From assembly GCA_913757435.1 (NCBI GenBank), contig CAJYDM010000001.1, positions 124,001 through 188,000 on the forward strand: a DNA stretch of 64,000 nt, given 5' to 3'. The stretch comes from Syntrophomonas sp. DTU019. Lineage in GTDB: Bacteria; Bacillota; Syntrophomonadia; Syntrophomonadales; Syntrophomonadaceae. Made by a program: the position numbers and the translations under genes. Below the pieces are notes generated by a model. It was given only the letters and a program-made list of their open reading frames with translations, was not told where the DNA came from and ran no database searches. Of the stretch, positions 26,846 through 37,362 are shown in pieces. Numbering within the stretch: the first letter of the stretch is position 1; each line of letters opens with the position of its first letter.

Positions 26846-27480
26846 TTAATCCCTCAGATAGTGAGGCAGCAACAGTATCAGCAAGAAACAGATCTCCAAT
26901 CATCCTACCAGCATCAATATACCGCAAATATACTTTCCTGAATCGGAAACAAAACCGAAATTCCGAGTCGGTCCAACCAGGCCGAATCCTGCTCATATAT
27001 TGCCTATCCATGTAACAGAGGAAGTGAAAGCACTGATGATATCCAGGCCCGCTGACTCCATACATATTGTTCCCAGAGCCAGAAACATCATGTACAAAAA
27101 GAAGACTGTAGGACGTTGATAGGCAGATCATCACTGCCAATTCTCCCGGCAAAGCGCTGCGGCAGGAACGTTTAAGGATGGATCAATTTTTATTTCTATG
27201 GAAGCGCTGTGCTTGAATAAGATAACGCCAGGGGTTCATATTGCCGCCGGTTGATCCGGCACATCCGCCTACAAACATCATCAAAACAAGAGTCCCGGCG
27301 GCCAGAGACGCTTAGATATCGAAGCCAGCAGTGGCAAATCCGGCGGTAGTCAACGAGGAAACCACCTCAAGGGCAGCTGCAAAAGCCTTTCCTCCCTGTT
27401 TAATAACCTCTGAGGTTTCGATATTCATAGCCTCCGGGTTGTGCCCGCTCGGAAGGATATACTCAAAAGCTTATCTTAAT
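26846..27480 (-). pseudogene. Decayed TrkH/KtrB potassium-transporter remnant
   Basis: Reading the minus strand across frames gives the second half of a TrkH-type K+ transporter: VSSLTTAGFATAGFDI, then MFVGGCAGSTGGNMNP (the family's selectivity-loop GGSAGSTGG region), then GLVGPTRNFGFVSDSGK and LMLVG-stop-LEI. At least three stops break it: TAA after GFDI, TGA in GNI-stop-AGFG and TGA where CGA (Arg) is expected in VG-R-LEI. A frameshift separates the two halves, and the N-terminal half is absent. It is a true relic, not a recoded gene, since TAA is included. Confidence 0.85.
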
Positions 27481-27649
27481 TGAACCTCATTCACAATCTA
27501 ATATAAAGCAGAATTTTACAGAGCTTGTCTACCTGCCAGGGGATTTCAGTATAAAATCGTTGTCAGTGGCCTGTTTGCAAACAGAAGGGGCAGCAACAAT
27601 CGCCCCCCTTTTTAAGGTTGAATCTTGTGGGCATTAATCTAAAAAGAGG

Positions 27650-27677
27650 CAAAAGGAGGAGCTCAAATGCTCCTCCT
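27650..27677 (-). terminator. Terminator after tRNA-Pro
   Basis: On the minus strand the stem AGGAGGAGC/GCTCCTCCT (27677-27654) encloses a six-base loop and is followed by TTTT. It lies just downstream of the tRNA. Confidence 0.8.
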
Positions 27678-27691
27678 GAGGTTTTTCAAAA

Positions 27692-27768
27692 TGGTCGGGA
27701 TGACAGGATTCGAACCTGCGGCCTTCTGGTCCCGAACCAGACGCGCTACCAAGCTGCGCTACATCCCG
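27692..27768 (-). tRNA. tRNA-Pro (anticodon CGG)
   Basis: A 77-base cloverleaf on the minus strand. The acceptor CGGGATG pairs with CATCCCG, the anticodon stem is TCTGG/CCAGA around TTCGGGA (anticodon CGG), and the T arm has GGTTCGAATCC. The 3' CCA is encoded in the DNA (27694-27692). Confidence 0.96.
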
Positions 27769-28005
27769 TAATACTATTGCGGCGCCCAAATCAGCAAAAT
27801 CCTGGCGCAAACAATATTGTACCTCATAGCCGACAGATATTCAAGAAAAACCATTGTACCCGACCACAAAACATTTTTCAGACCCAGCTCCCGGTTAATC
27901 AAGCCGGTGCTTATAGATCAAATAATCATCACAAATCCCTCTCAAAATTTGAGAGGGATTTCCATCGTGCTTACGGGTAATATTACCTGATACGTCTACG
28001 TCAGA

Positions 28006-28284
28006 TCATCTTGAAGGAGAATAATTGTCGATTTGCGGTTGATAGCCATATTGACGCTGAATATCTACGATCTCCGCCGACCAGGAGCGCACCCGCTGCT
28101 TCATATCGGCATCTTGGACCTGATCGACGACCAACACCATATCGTCACCGATCTCAATGGCGATGTTATATTCACCACGGTCGGTGTCGCCGCTGACTAT
28201 CAGGCCTTCATATTCTTCTTTGGACCAGGAGCCTTTTTCCAGAAAGCTATTCCGGTTCATAATCATGCCTTTATTGATCTGCAT
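28006..28284 (-). CDS. Hypothetical protein, 92 aa
   Basis: A 92-residue acidic protein (KGSWSKEEYEGLIVSGDTDRGEYNIAIEIGDD...), without cysteine or membrane segment. ATG 28284 has a clean AGGAGG seven bases upstream. It is in a small run with the GIY-YIG gene. I do not recognise the family. Confidence 0.68.
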   Translation of the reverse strand: MQINKGMIMNRNSFLEKGSWSKEEYEGLIVSGDTDRGEYNIAIEIGDDMVLVVDQVQDADMKQRVRSWSAEIVDIQRQYGYQPQIDNYSPSR

Positions 28285-28340
28285 ATAAAAACCTCCTTTT
28301 TCAGATGTTCTTTAGATATCTTCTCCAGGAGGTATGGATT

Positions 28341-28595
28341 CTATGTAATTGAGCCGTTCCTGCTCAACAAGCCTTCTTTGGCTGCTTTTTTCATTCTTTT
28401 GATGGCCCATTCGCGTTTCAAAGCACTGTTTTTATCGGGATGTTGTTCTGCATAAACCAGCTTTACCGGCCTTCTCCCCCGGGTGTATTTGCTGGCCTTA
28501 CCCTCTTGGTGTTCTTCCAGGCGCCTAGTCAGGTCTACTGTATATCCCGTATACAGACTGTTGTCACTGCATCTTAAAATATACACGAAAGGCAT
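28341..28595 (-). CDS. GIY-YIG nuclease-superfamily protein (UPF0213/YhbQ type)
   Basis: About 84 residues of the GIY-YIG fold: FVYILRCSDNSLYTGYT, then LTRRLEEHQ and ALKREWAIK. It belongs to the small UPF0213 group, implicated in DNA repair, with an unknown specific target. I start at ATG 28595 because residue 1 then matches family members; the open frame extends to 28649. It is divergent in function from its hypothetical neighbour. Confidence 0.88.
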   Translation of the reverse strand: MPFVYILRCSDNSLYTGYTVDLTRRLEEHQEGKASKYTRGRRPVKLVYAEQHPDKNSALKREWAIKRMKKAAKEGLLSRNGSIT

Positions 28596-28666
28596 ATTCC
28601 ACCCCATTAAGAGGGGACAGCGTGCAACTGGCTGTCCCCGGAAAACCATTTCTTGTTGGCTTACGG

Positions 28667-29491
28667 CTAAAAGCGGTGATGGGAAACTTTTAGGGGCAGT
28701 TGAAACTTATGAGTGATGGTATTGGCAATCTGTTCAATATCCGCCATGGTCACATCAATGACGATGCATTTCAGTTTGGAATAAATCTGGTAGGCATTGT
28801 CCAGTTCTTCGGCTACCAGCTCATCAAGTGCTTCCAACTCTATAGGCTTATCGAAGCTGCGCATTCTCTCCCGACGCAGTTCAGATAGGGTCTCCAGGTC
28901 AATGGTCAAGCCGACCATCGGCTTTACGCCTTTCAAGTCCATTATCTCTTGGGGTATCTCAGTATCCTTGACTATCGGGTAGTTTGCTACCTTGATCCCA
29001 ACATTGGCTAGGTGCATGGCCAGGGGGGTCTTAGAAGTCCTGGGCATTCCCAGTATAATTAAATCGGCCTCGTTTACTGTTTCCAGATTCTGCCCATTGT
29101 CATGTTCGATGGTGTATTCAATGGCTTTCATGCGATTGAAATAGGAATCATCCATTTTGTGAGTAAGTCCTGTTATGTAGGCGGGCTTCAATCCGGTTTT
29201 GGCCTCCACAACCGCAAATAACGGTGCCATAACATTAATGGCGGTTACCCCTTTCTGCTTGGCTAAATCATCGAGATAGCATGACAGATCAGGCTTAACA
29301 ATGGTATAAATAACGATTGCATCTTCTTGCATAGCTCTATCGATAATTTGGTCAACCTGTTCCTTTTTAGTTACCCTGGAGAAGCGTGTAATGCTTCGGT
29401 CTACTTCAAATTGGAGCACAGAAGCTACTGCGATTTTTTCAGCAGTTTCCCCGACCGAGTCGGATACGGCAAAAATATGAAGTTTTACCAT
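28667..29491 (-). CDS. Pyruvate,phosphate dikinase regulatory protein (PDRP/PpsR, DUF299)
   Basis: A 274-residue bifunctional kinase/phosphorylase that switches off and on pyruvate phosphate dikinase or PEP synthase using ADP and phosphate. The opening HIFAVSDSVGETAEK and the P-loop GMPRTSKTPLAMHLA are diagnostic of the family. It implies a PPDK or PEP synthase elsewhere in the genome. Start at ATG 29491. Confidence 0.95.
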   Translation of the reverse strand: MVKLHIFAVSDSVGETAEKIAVASVLQFEVDRSITRFSRVTKKEQVDQIIDRAMQEDAIVIYTIVKPDLSCYLDDLAKQKGVTAINVMAPLFAVVEAKTGLKPAYITGLTHKMDDSYFNRMKAIEYTIEHDNGQNLETVNEADLIILGMPRTSKTPLAMHLANVGIKVANYPIVKDTEIPQEIMDLKGVKPMVGLTIDLETLSELRRERMRSFDKPIELEALDELVAEELDNAYQIYSKLKCIVIDVTMADIEQIANTITHKFQLPLKVSHHRF

Positions 29492-29600
29492 GTGAACGCC
29501 CCCTTTGCTGCTGATTTGTTAAGATCATCTGTTATAACTATATTCTATAATTGCTGCTGTAACTCCTCTTTCCTTAGGGCTTTTTCTACAGCTTTGAGAT

Positions 29601-30704
29601 CTAACTCCATATCTCCAGAATGCCGTTGTCTTTACCGTTCTGCTCCTTTACGGTACGATTGTCGGTACTGAGTAGGTTGCATATTTCCCTAATATCTGCG
29701 CAAACCGATTTGCCGTTGGTGAAGGGAGCTTCAACAAAAAAGGCTTCTTTGTTATTGACCAGGTAGCGACGGTCGCCCATCTTTATCTTGATGGATTTCC
29801 CCCCGGCAGGATCGAAGCTAAATAGACCGTAGCCATACAAGCGGTCAAACCCGGAAGAGCCAAGATCTATAGCCTGATAGTCAATAATATTACGCACCGT
29901 TTGCGCATCAGGATTGCTTCCAAAACGCTGCTTCCAGCGCGAACAGATCAATGCCACCGCACCGGCAATGTGGGGCGAGGCCATGGAGGTGCCGGATAAC
30001 TTGATATATCGGTTGTCAGTATAGGTGGAATAGGTTTCTACCCCTGGGGCCACGACGTTGATCTTATGGTTGGAATTACTGAAATTGGCAATACCGGTCG
30101 TCAGGTCGATAGCCCCGACCGCGATGGTTTCAGGATAATAGGCCGGATAGGAAACCTCGTCGGTATTGGGATCTCCATCCCCGGAATTTCCGGCTGCGCA
30201 TACTACTGTTATGCCTTGCTGGACCGCTTTGACTATCTCGGCATGCATGGTGGAGTTGGGTAATGGTCCCCCCAGGCTCATGTTGATAACGTCAACCTGT
30301 TCCCCATCTGGTCCGCGCCAGTTCCGGGCCCAGGCAATACCACGGTTGATATCTCCGATGGTTCCGCTGCCATCTCCATCCAAGACCTTGATCGCCAGCA
30401 TTTTGCATTCTGGTGCCACTCCCAGCAATTTGCCGTTAGCTCCAATGGTTCCAGCTACATGAGTTCCATGGCCATTGTCGTCCATATAGTCCTTTACTCC
30501 TTGCACCGTAGAGACTCCGCCTATCACATTCGCAGCCAAATCGGGATGACGATAATCCACACCGGTATCGATAACCGCCACCACGGCGCCTTTGCCTCTA
30601 GTGCTGGCCCACATCTTGCGTGTAGCCATAAGGGCTACTCCCGGAGGGGTAAACCCCTGTTCCGGCAGTTCCATACTGTTGATAATCACTTGTTTTACAG
30701 GCAC
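29601..30704 (-). CDS. Intracellular subtilisin-like serine protease (S8 family)
   Basis: A 367-residue subtilase with Asp46 in AVIDTGVD, His79 in DNGHGTHVAGT and Ser240 in LSGTSMASPHIAG as its catalytic triad, and the oxyanion Asn in AAGNSG. No signal peptide is seen, and a short LPEQG-like N-terminal segment precedes the domain as in the intracellular protease IspA of Bacillus, which has such an inhibitory extension. The C-terminal 80 residues are a family-unassigned tail. Start ATG 30704 is near AGGGATGC. Confidence 0.92.
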   Translation of the reverse strand: MPVKQVIINSMELPEQGFTPPGVALMATRKMWASTRGKGAVVAVIDTGVDYRHPDLAANVIGGVSTVQGVKDYMDDNGHGTHVAGTIGANGKLLGVAPECKMLAIKVLDGDGSGTIGDINRGIAWARNWRGPDGEQVDVINMSLGGPLPNSTMHAEIVKAVQQGITVVCAAGNSGDGDPNTDEVSYPAYYPETIAVGAIDLTTGIANFSNSNHKINVVAPGVETYSTYTDNRYIKLSGTSMASPHIAGAVALICSRWKQRFGSNPDAQTVRNIIDYQAIDLGSSGFDRLYGYGLFSFDPAGGKSIKIKMGDRRYLVNNKEAFFVEAPFTNGKSVCADIREICNLLSTDNRTVKEQNGKDNGILEIWS

Positions 30705-30890
30705 TATATACTTAATAGAGCATCCCTCCCATGCTCTATACTAAGCAGCCAGGGGTGAGATGTTTCCAACCGGAAGCAACTAAATATACATAAATCAGAC
30801 CTTTGTTAAATAAATAACAAATATAATAGGAACACTTTAGTGAATCATGCTATTATATTAGTAGACATAGAGTTAGGGTGGGTGATCTCT

Positions 30891-31010
30891 ATGAGTCCCG
30901 GTGCTACTGTAGTTGTGGTCATCGTGGCCGTATGCCTTGGACTGAGTATCGTAGCCGCAGTAGTTGGTGTATTCTTATTCCAGGGTTTTAAATGGTGGGA
31001 TAAATTCTAG
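30891..31010 (+). CDS. Small single-span membrane protein, 39 aa
   Basis: A 39-residue ORF starts at ATG 30891, with GGGTGGGTGAT upstream, and runs to TAG 31008-31010. It is one hydrophobic helix (VVVVIVAVCLGLSIVAAVVGV) with an FKWWDKF tail. Its function is unknown; it is flanked by a hairpin that may be its own terminator. Divergent from the subtilase gene. Confidence 0.5.
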   Translation: MSPGATVVVVIVAVCLGLSIVAAVVGVFLFQGFKWWDKF

Positions 31011-31111
31011 CCTCCATTGAGCATAGCAAATTAACGCAACCCCCCAAGGTGGCATGACAATGCCACTGTTTCTGTTTTTAGGCCCAAATAGTCCCATCGG
31101 CGTCCACCCGC

Positions 31112-31150
31112 ACAAGCCCGTGAGAACATTTGTTCCCAGGGGCTTTTTAT
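31112..31150 (+). terminator. Terminator-like hairpin before the DUF763 gene
   Basis: An imperfect stem AAGCCC ... GGGGCTT with an inner GAAC/GTTC, followed by TTTTT. It likely ends the transcript of the small membrane ORF. Confidence 0.55.
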
Positions 31151-31188
31151 GCTATGCTAAATATTAAGCAAACTCAGAGGTAACTATT

Positions 31189-32388
31189 ATGAAAACCGGA
31201 ACTGCCGATCTGCCCCTTCACGGCGGCCAGTGCCCAGCCTGGTTGTTCACGCATATGAAGCAGCTATGCCAGGCCATCGTGGAAGTGATAATAGAAGAAT
31301 TTGGCGTCGCTGAGGTGCTCAAACGGCTGTCTGATCCTTACTGGTTTCAGGCCCTGGGCTGTGTAGTCGGTTTTGATTGGCACTCTTCAGGGGTCACCAC
31401 CACAGTGTGTGGTGCTCTGAAAGAGGGTTTGCATAATATCGGTCCGCAAGCAGGACTATTCTGTGCCGGGGGCAAGGGACGCACTGCGCGCCGTACTCCT
31501 GATGAGATCCGTAGTCTGGCAGACCGATATCCTGTCGCGTTCGACGCCGAACTTCTGGTCTATGCCAGCAAAATGGCAGCTAAAGTAGATAGTGCCGCAG
31601 TGCAGGATGGCTTTCAGATCTACCATCACTTTTTTGTGTTTGACCAGGTCGGCACTTGGGCGGTAATACAACAGGGCATGAACGATTCGGTCAAGGGAGC
31701 ACGGCGCTATCACTGGTTAAGTACAGAAATGGCTTGCTTTACTGAAGAACCCCAGGCAGCGGTATGCAGCGACAACTTGGTGCCAACCTTGAATCTGGTG
31801 TCACAAACAAATCAGTCCCTGAACCGGCTCTGTGCCGACCTCAGTTGCCAACCCCCGGAACAGCTGATTAGGGAATTCCAAACCATCACCCGTCTGTCCC
31901 GCCACATAACCTTACCCGCCCAGCATGGCATCCCAGCTACTACTTATCTCAATAAGGCCTTGCGGGCAGCCTATGAAGAACAGCCCGGGGATTTCGAACA
32001 ACTCCTCCAGGTACCGGGGGTGGGTGCTTCCACGTTGCGCGCACTCTGCCTGGTAGCCGAAGTGGCCTATGGGAGCAGGCCCAGTTACACCGACCCGGTA
32101 CGGTATGCTTTTGCCCATGGAGGTAAGGATGGCATCCCCTTCCCGGTAAATCAGGATGACATCGCTAATTCCTACCGGACCCTGCGCCGGGCTGTACAAA
32201 AGGCTAGACAGGGCCGATCCGATCAGCTTCGCGCTCTGCGCCGCCTGGCTGCCTGGCACAGCGAGATGATTAAGGCCAGGGCTACCCCGTCTTCCATTAG
32301 CAATGATCAGACAATTCCCACAAACAACTCGCAATCTCCTCGATTCAAAGGGCAGGAAATGCCTTATTGCCAGCCCAGTCTGTTCTGA
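31189..32388 (+). CDS. DUF763-family protein
   Basis: A 399-residue protein matching DUF763, which is widespread in archaea and some bacteria but uncharacterised. The opening TGTADLPLHGG, GFDWHSSGVTT and KGRTARRTPDEI are conserved in the family. An internal helix-hairpin-helix-like segment (LLQVPGVGASTLRALCLVAE) suggests nucleic-acid binding. ATG 31189 follows CAGAGGTAACT. A role in DNA or RNA repair is inference only. Confidence 0.82.
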   Translation: MKTGTADLPLHGGQCPAWLFTHMKQLCQAIVEVIIEEFGVAEVLKRLSDPYWFQALGCVVGFDWHSSGVTTTVCGALKEGLHNIGPQAGLFCAGGKGRTARRTPDEIRSLADRYPVAFDAELLVYASKMAAKVDSAAVQDGFQIYHHFFVFDQVGTWAVIQQGMNDSVKGARRYHWLSTEMACFTEEPQAAVCSDNLVPTLNLVSQTNQSLNRLCADLSCQPPEQLIREFQTITRLSRHITLPAQHGIPATTYLNKALRAAYEEQPGDFEQLLQVPGVGASTLRALCLVAEVAYGSRPSYTDPVRYAFAHGGKDGIPFPVNQDDIANSYRTLRRAVQKARQGRSDQLRALRRLAAWHSEMIKARATPSSISNDQTIPTNNSQSPRFKGQEMPYCQPSLF

Positions 32389-32592
32389 GCCTATTCTTAT
32401 CTGATAGCAGATGAAATCTGAGGTAGTGAGGCTGTAAGTCCAAAAACGTTTTTTTGGATCCCTTCATTAATGGTCAAAATGGTTTTATCTGAGCCGAATG
32501 GTTTATTATTATGCCAGTTTACATTAAAATAATGTCTATGGTGTCTTATTTTGTCACAAATGGGACCCACTCATAGAGAGGAGACATTTAGT

Positions 32593-33414
32593 ATGACAGC
32601 AGCATCCGAACAGCATCAGGTTCTGGTCGTCGCCTCTGGTAAAGGCGGGGTAGGCAAGACTACCACCGTGGCCAACGTCAGCTGCGCCCTGGCCAGGATG
32701 GGGCACCGAGTGGCGGTGGTCGATCTAGATATCGGCTTGAAAAAGCTCGATTTGATCATGGGTTTGGAGAATAGAGTTATTTACGATATTGTTCAGGTTA
32801 TTGAAGGGGAGTGCAGTTTAAAGCAGGCCCTGGTAAAAGACAAACGTTTTCCCGGTCTATACATGCTTCCGGCGGCGCAGACCCGTAATAAAGATGACAT
32901 CTCCCCCGAACAGGTCAAAGGGGTCTGTTCACAGCTCAGGGAAGAGTTTGAATACGTGCTGGTAGATTGCCCGGCAGGGATTGAGCAGGGCTTCCGCAAT
33001 GCCATCGCTGCAGCCGACCGCGCTATCGTGGTGACCAACCCCGAGGTCTCGGCGGTCCGTGATGCCGACCGGATCATCGGTATGTTGGAATCCCATGGTT
33101 TTAAGGAGATCCAACTGATAGTCAACCGGGTGCAATGGGATATGGTGAGAAACGGGGACATGCTAAGCATTGAGGATGTTGCCGAACACCTTTATATTGA
33201 TCTTATCGGAGTAATCCCCGAAGACCAGCATGTGGTGGTATCAACTAATAAGGGAGAGCCGATAGTATTAGATGAAAGATCTCTGGCTGGAGCGGCTTTT
33301 GAAAATGTGGCCCGGCGTATAAAAGGTGAAGAAGTTCCTCTGCTCCCCCCGCCAGAGCCGTCTTTATGGGTAAGGATCAAGAACTTCGGCCGCGGCCTGT
33401 TTGCCGGCCACTAA
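32593..33414 (+). CDS. minD: Septum site-determining ATPase MinD
   Basis: A 273-residue ParA/MinD ATPase. Deviant Walker A GKGGVGKTTT is near residue 13, VVDLDIGL and the LVDCPAG motif follow, and the C-terminal amphipathic helix (WVRIKNFGRGLFAG) should bind the membrane. MinD with MinC blocks septation away from mid-cell and cycles with MinE. ATG 32593 follows GAGAGGAGAC; the open frame reaches 32551. It is first in minD-minE-minC. Confidence 0.95.
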   Translation: MTAASEQHQVLVVASGKGGVGKTTTVANVSCALARMGHRVAVVDLDIGLKKLDLIMGLENRVIYDIVQVIEGECSLKQALVKDKRFPGLYMLPAAQTRNKDDISPEQVKGVCSQLREEFEYVLVDCPAGIEQGFRNAIAAADRAIVVTNPEVSAVRDADRIIGMLESHGFKEIQLIVNRVQWDMVRNGDMLSIEDVAEHLYIDLIGVIPEDQHVVVSTNKGEPIVLDERSLAGAAFENVARRIKGEEVPLLPPPEPSLWVRIKNFGRGLFAGH

Positions 33415-33426
33415 GGAGGTAGGGTT

Positions 33427-33678
33427 ATGATAGGTATTTTCGACAGGCTATTTAACCGTTCCAGTTCCTCCAGCCGTGCCCAGGCCAATCAGCGCCTGCA
33501 AGTGGTCCTGGCTAAGGATCGCTGCGCTGCTTCGACGGAGACGCTGCATATGATCAGCCAGGACGTTGCCCGGGTAGTGCGCAAACATTTGGAAATTTCC
33601 GGGGAACCGCAGATCCGCCTGCTGCGCCAGGGACGCCAGACTGTAATCGATATTAACATCACCGTCAAAGCGAGGTAG
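33427..33678 (+). CDS. minE: Cell-division topological factor MinE
   Basis: An 83-residue MinE. It has the N-terminal membrane helix (IGIFDRLFNRS), the MinD-stimulating segment with QRLQVVLAKDR and a C-terminal ITVKAR dimer strand. It starts 12 bases after minD with AAGGAGGTAG upstream. It turns on MinD ATPase to drive oscillation. Confidence 0.92.
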   Translation: MIGIFDRLFNRSSSSSRAQANQRLQVVLAKDRCAASTETLHMISQDVARVVRKHLEISGEPQIRLLRQGRQTVIDINITVKAR

Positions 33679-33682
33679 CGCA

Positions 33683-34300
33683 GTGGAGCCATTGACCATC
33701 AAGGGGTTAAATCATGCCCTGATTGTGATATTTAACAAGGACTATGGCTATGAACAGTATCGCCATAGCCTGATCAAGCGCCTGGAATCCAACCCCAAAT
33801 TGTTCTGGGGATCACCGGTGATGTTCAAAGGGCCTGGGTTAAGAGAACTCGCCTATAATGACCTGCTTGAGCTGCAGAGGATCTGCTTAGAGCATGGCAT
33901 GATATTGGATAATATGCATCCCACAGCTACCGCACCGGTGCCAAGGGATGTATTCCTGCGCCGCCATGTGCGTAGCGGTCAGTGTGTAAATGCCGACGGC
34001 TCAGTATTGGTATGGGGCGACGTACATGAGGGCGCCGAAATCCATGCCGGGCAGGATATTGTAATCCTGGGAAAACTGGCAGGCCTGGCCCATGCCGGAT
34101 GCTATGGCAACCCCGCCGGTATAATCTTTACCCTGGAGATGGCCTCACGCCACATCCGCATCGCGCGGATGAATCTGGCAATCGATGATCTCAGCGGTTC
34201 TGGCATACCTACGGTAGCCTTTATAGAAGATGGCCTGATCAAGACCAGGAGCTACCGCACCAAGGAACCTATCGAACTGATGTTTAAGCCTAACGGTTGA
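33683..34300 (+). CDS. minC: Septum site-determining protein MinC
   Basis: 205 residues with an N-terminal MinC_N-like domain and a C-terminal beta-helix domain bearing the diagnostic VRSGQCVNADGSVLVWGDVHEG and GKLAGLAHAG. MinC blocks FtsZ polymerisation. It begins with GTG four bases after minE. The D-E-C order differs from the C-D-E order of enterobacteria. Its stop overlaps the convergent flavoprotein by 11 bases. Confidence 0.92.
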   Translation: MEPLTIKGLNHALIVIFNKDYGYEQYRHSLIKRLESNPKLFWGSPVMFKGPGLRELAYNDLLELQRICLEHGMILDNMHPTATAPVPRDVFLRRHVRSGQCVNADGSVLVWGDVHEGAEIHAGQDIVILGKLAGLAHAGCYGNPAGIIFTLEMASRHIRIARMNLAIDDLSGSGIPTVAFIEDGLIKTRSYRTKEPIELMFKPNG

Positions 34301-34889
34301 GTTCCAAGCCAGAAACCCAGCGCTTCACCGTCTTTCTAGTCTCCGCCAGCATCTGCTCGCGTTCCTGATCAGACACGCTCGGCACCGCATAGAGGTTGAT
34401 ATGCTGGCAGGAGCCGAATCCACAGGTGCCCAAAATGCCATTAAGGGTGATCTTTAACACATCCAACATGCCATATTTCTCAGCCTGGGCCTGGTCAGCG
34501 CCAGAAGTAGTAATTACCAGGGCTTGCTTCTCGGTCAGCAAACCCACCAAACCTTGAGAAGTGACTTTATAAGCAAACCCTGCGCTGAATACGCGATCAA
34601 AATACCCTTTTAGAATTGCCGGGAAATTCATCCACCATATAGGAGCTATGAACACCAAATGGTCAGCCCAGGCTATATCGTCCTGCTCTACCTGAATGTC
34701 ATGAGGTATTTCCCCCCGCCGAAAAGCTTTGAAATCCTCTTCTCCCAGACAGGGATCGAAATTCATGCCGTAGAGATCCTTTATTTTTACCTGTGAGCCC
34801 AGCTTTTCCATTTCCTCCTGTACCACCTCGGCCAGAGCAGCGTTAAAACTAATGGGGTTGGGATGGGCATAGATAATGACCGTATTCAT
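34290..34889 (-). CDS. NAD(P)H:quinone oxidoreductase-like flavoprotein (Kef/YwrO type)
   Basis: A 199-residue flavodoxin-like FMN enzyme. TVIIYAHPNPISFNAAL, PIWWMNFPAILKGYFDRVF and the ITTSGADQA segment are typical of the NAD(P)H dehydrogenase (quinone) family, which reduces quinones with two electrons. I start at ATG 34889 with AAGGAGGTAG upstream; the open frame reaches 34913. It converges on minC. Confidence 0.9.
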   Translation of the reverse strand: MNTVIIYAHPNPISFNAALAEVVQEEMEKLGSQVKIKDLYGMNFDPCLGEEDFKAFRRGEIPHDIQVEQDDIAWADHLVFIAPIWWMNFPAILKGYFDRVFSAGFAYKVTSQGLVGLLTEKQALVITTSGADQAQAEKYGMLDVLKITLNGILGTCGFGSCQHINLYAVPSVSDQEREQMLAETRKTVKRWVSGLELNR

Positions 34890-35057
34890 AGTCCTACCTC
34901 CTTTATATCTCATCCTCTGAATATTCCAATATAAAAATTATAATAAGCCGATAACAAATCAATCACTCCCGCACGACCAAAATACCCTTACAGGTCCAAT
35001 TTAGCTACGGGTTGGTTGAGCGAATGGGTTGGAGCCAACTAATCAGGCAAATATACA

Positions 35058-35083
35058 AAGCAGCCGGGTTTCACCCCGGCTGC
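35058..35083 (-). terminator. Terminator after groEL
   Basis: On the minus strand the stem GCAGCCGGG/CCCGGCTGC (35083-35060) is followed by TTTG. The loop is six bases. It ends the groESL transcript. Confidence 0.8.
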
Positions 35084-35103
35084 TCTAATCTGAAACTGAG
35101 TCT

Positions 35104-36735
<1,632 letters not shown>

Positions 36736-36777
36736 CTATGTATCCTCCTTTTATTAATTCCGTTCTATGGTGTTTTG

Positions 36778-37068
36778 TTAGGCTAATTTGGCTAAAACAT
36801 CCCTTTCAGACAGGATTAACAGTTCTTCGCCATCCACCTTGATGTCGGTACCCGCGTATTTGGCATAGATGACCTTGTCGCCCACGGCCACATACATCGG
36901 GATCCTCTCGCCCTTGTCGTTTAGGGCACCGGGACCTACTGCCAGGACCTCGCCCACTTGCGGCTTGTCCTTTGCAGTATCGGGAACATACAGACCGCTT
37001 TTAGTTTTCTCTTCGGTGTTCTCCACTACTTTTACTACCAGTTTGTCAGCCAATGGTTGAATGTTCAA
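36778..37068 (-). CDS. groES: Co-chaperonin GroES
   Basis: A 96-residue 10-kDa lid of the chaperonin. It has [17 protein letters not shown] and [13 protein letters not shown] near residues 5-20 and 65-77. First gene of the heat-shock operon, 38 bases after the CIRCE element. Confidence 0.98.
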   Translation of the reverse strand: MNIQPLADKLVVKVVENTEEKTKSGLYVPDTAKDKPQVGEVLAVGPGALNDKGERIPMYVAVGDKVIYAKYAGTDIKVDGEELLILSERDVLAKLA

Positions 37069-37106
37069 AGGTATACCCCCTTATAAAATGTTACGTTGAG
37101 GTGTTA

Positions 37107-37133
37107 TTAGCACTCATCATTTGCGAGTGCTAA
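37107..37133 (-). promoter_or_regulatory. CIRCE operator (HrcA binding site) for groESL
   Basis: A perfect inverted repeat TTAGCACTC (37107-37115), nine bases, GAGTGCTAA (37125-37133). This is the consensus CIRCE that the HrcA repressor binds, here 39 bases before groES. hrcA itself is not in the window. Confidence 0.97.
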
Positions 37134-37362
37134 CATCTATTAATAATATTAGGCAAGACCAACCAAGTATTCAAACAGAAAACTCGGTTGATTCTGCCCG
37201 ATATTACTAATTAGTATTATGTTGCGAAGATTTTCTTTTTATACCTTTGAATAACATTAAATTTCACTTTTACATTATCCGCAATGACGTCTAGCGACAA
37301 ACTGCGCAAATAAAAACGGCCATTATCAAAAAGGCCGTTATCCGGTTGCTGTTTTCCGTATC

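Noticed and set aside
26846-27480. TGA codons in the trkH remnant as selenocysteine
   Set aside because: TAA stops and a frameshift are also present and the TGA sites are Arg/Gly positions with no redox role.
27618-27980. 120-codon frame across the tRNA-Pro region
   Set aside because: It crosses the tRNA on the opposite strand; the motif-like stretch is tRNA sequence read as codons.
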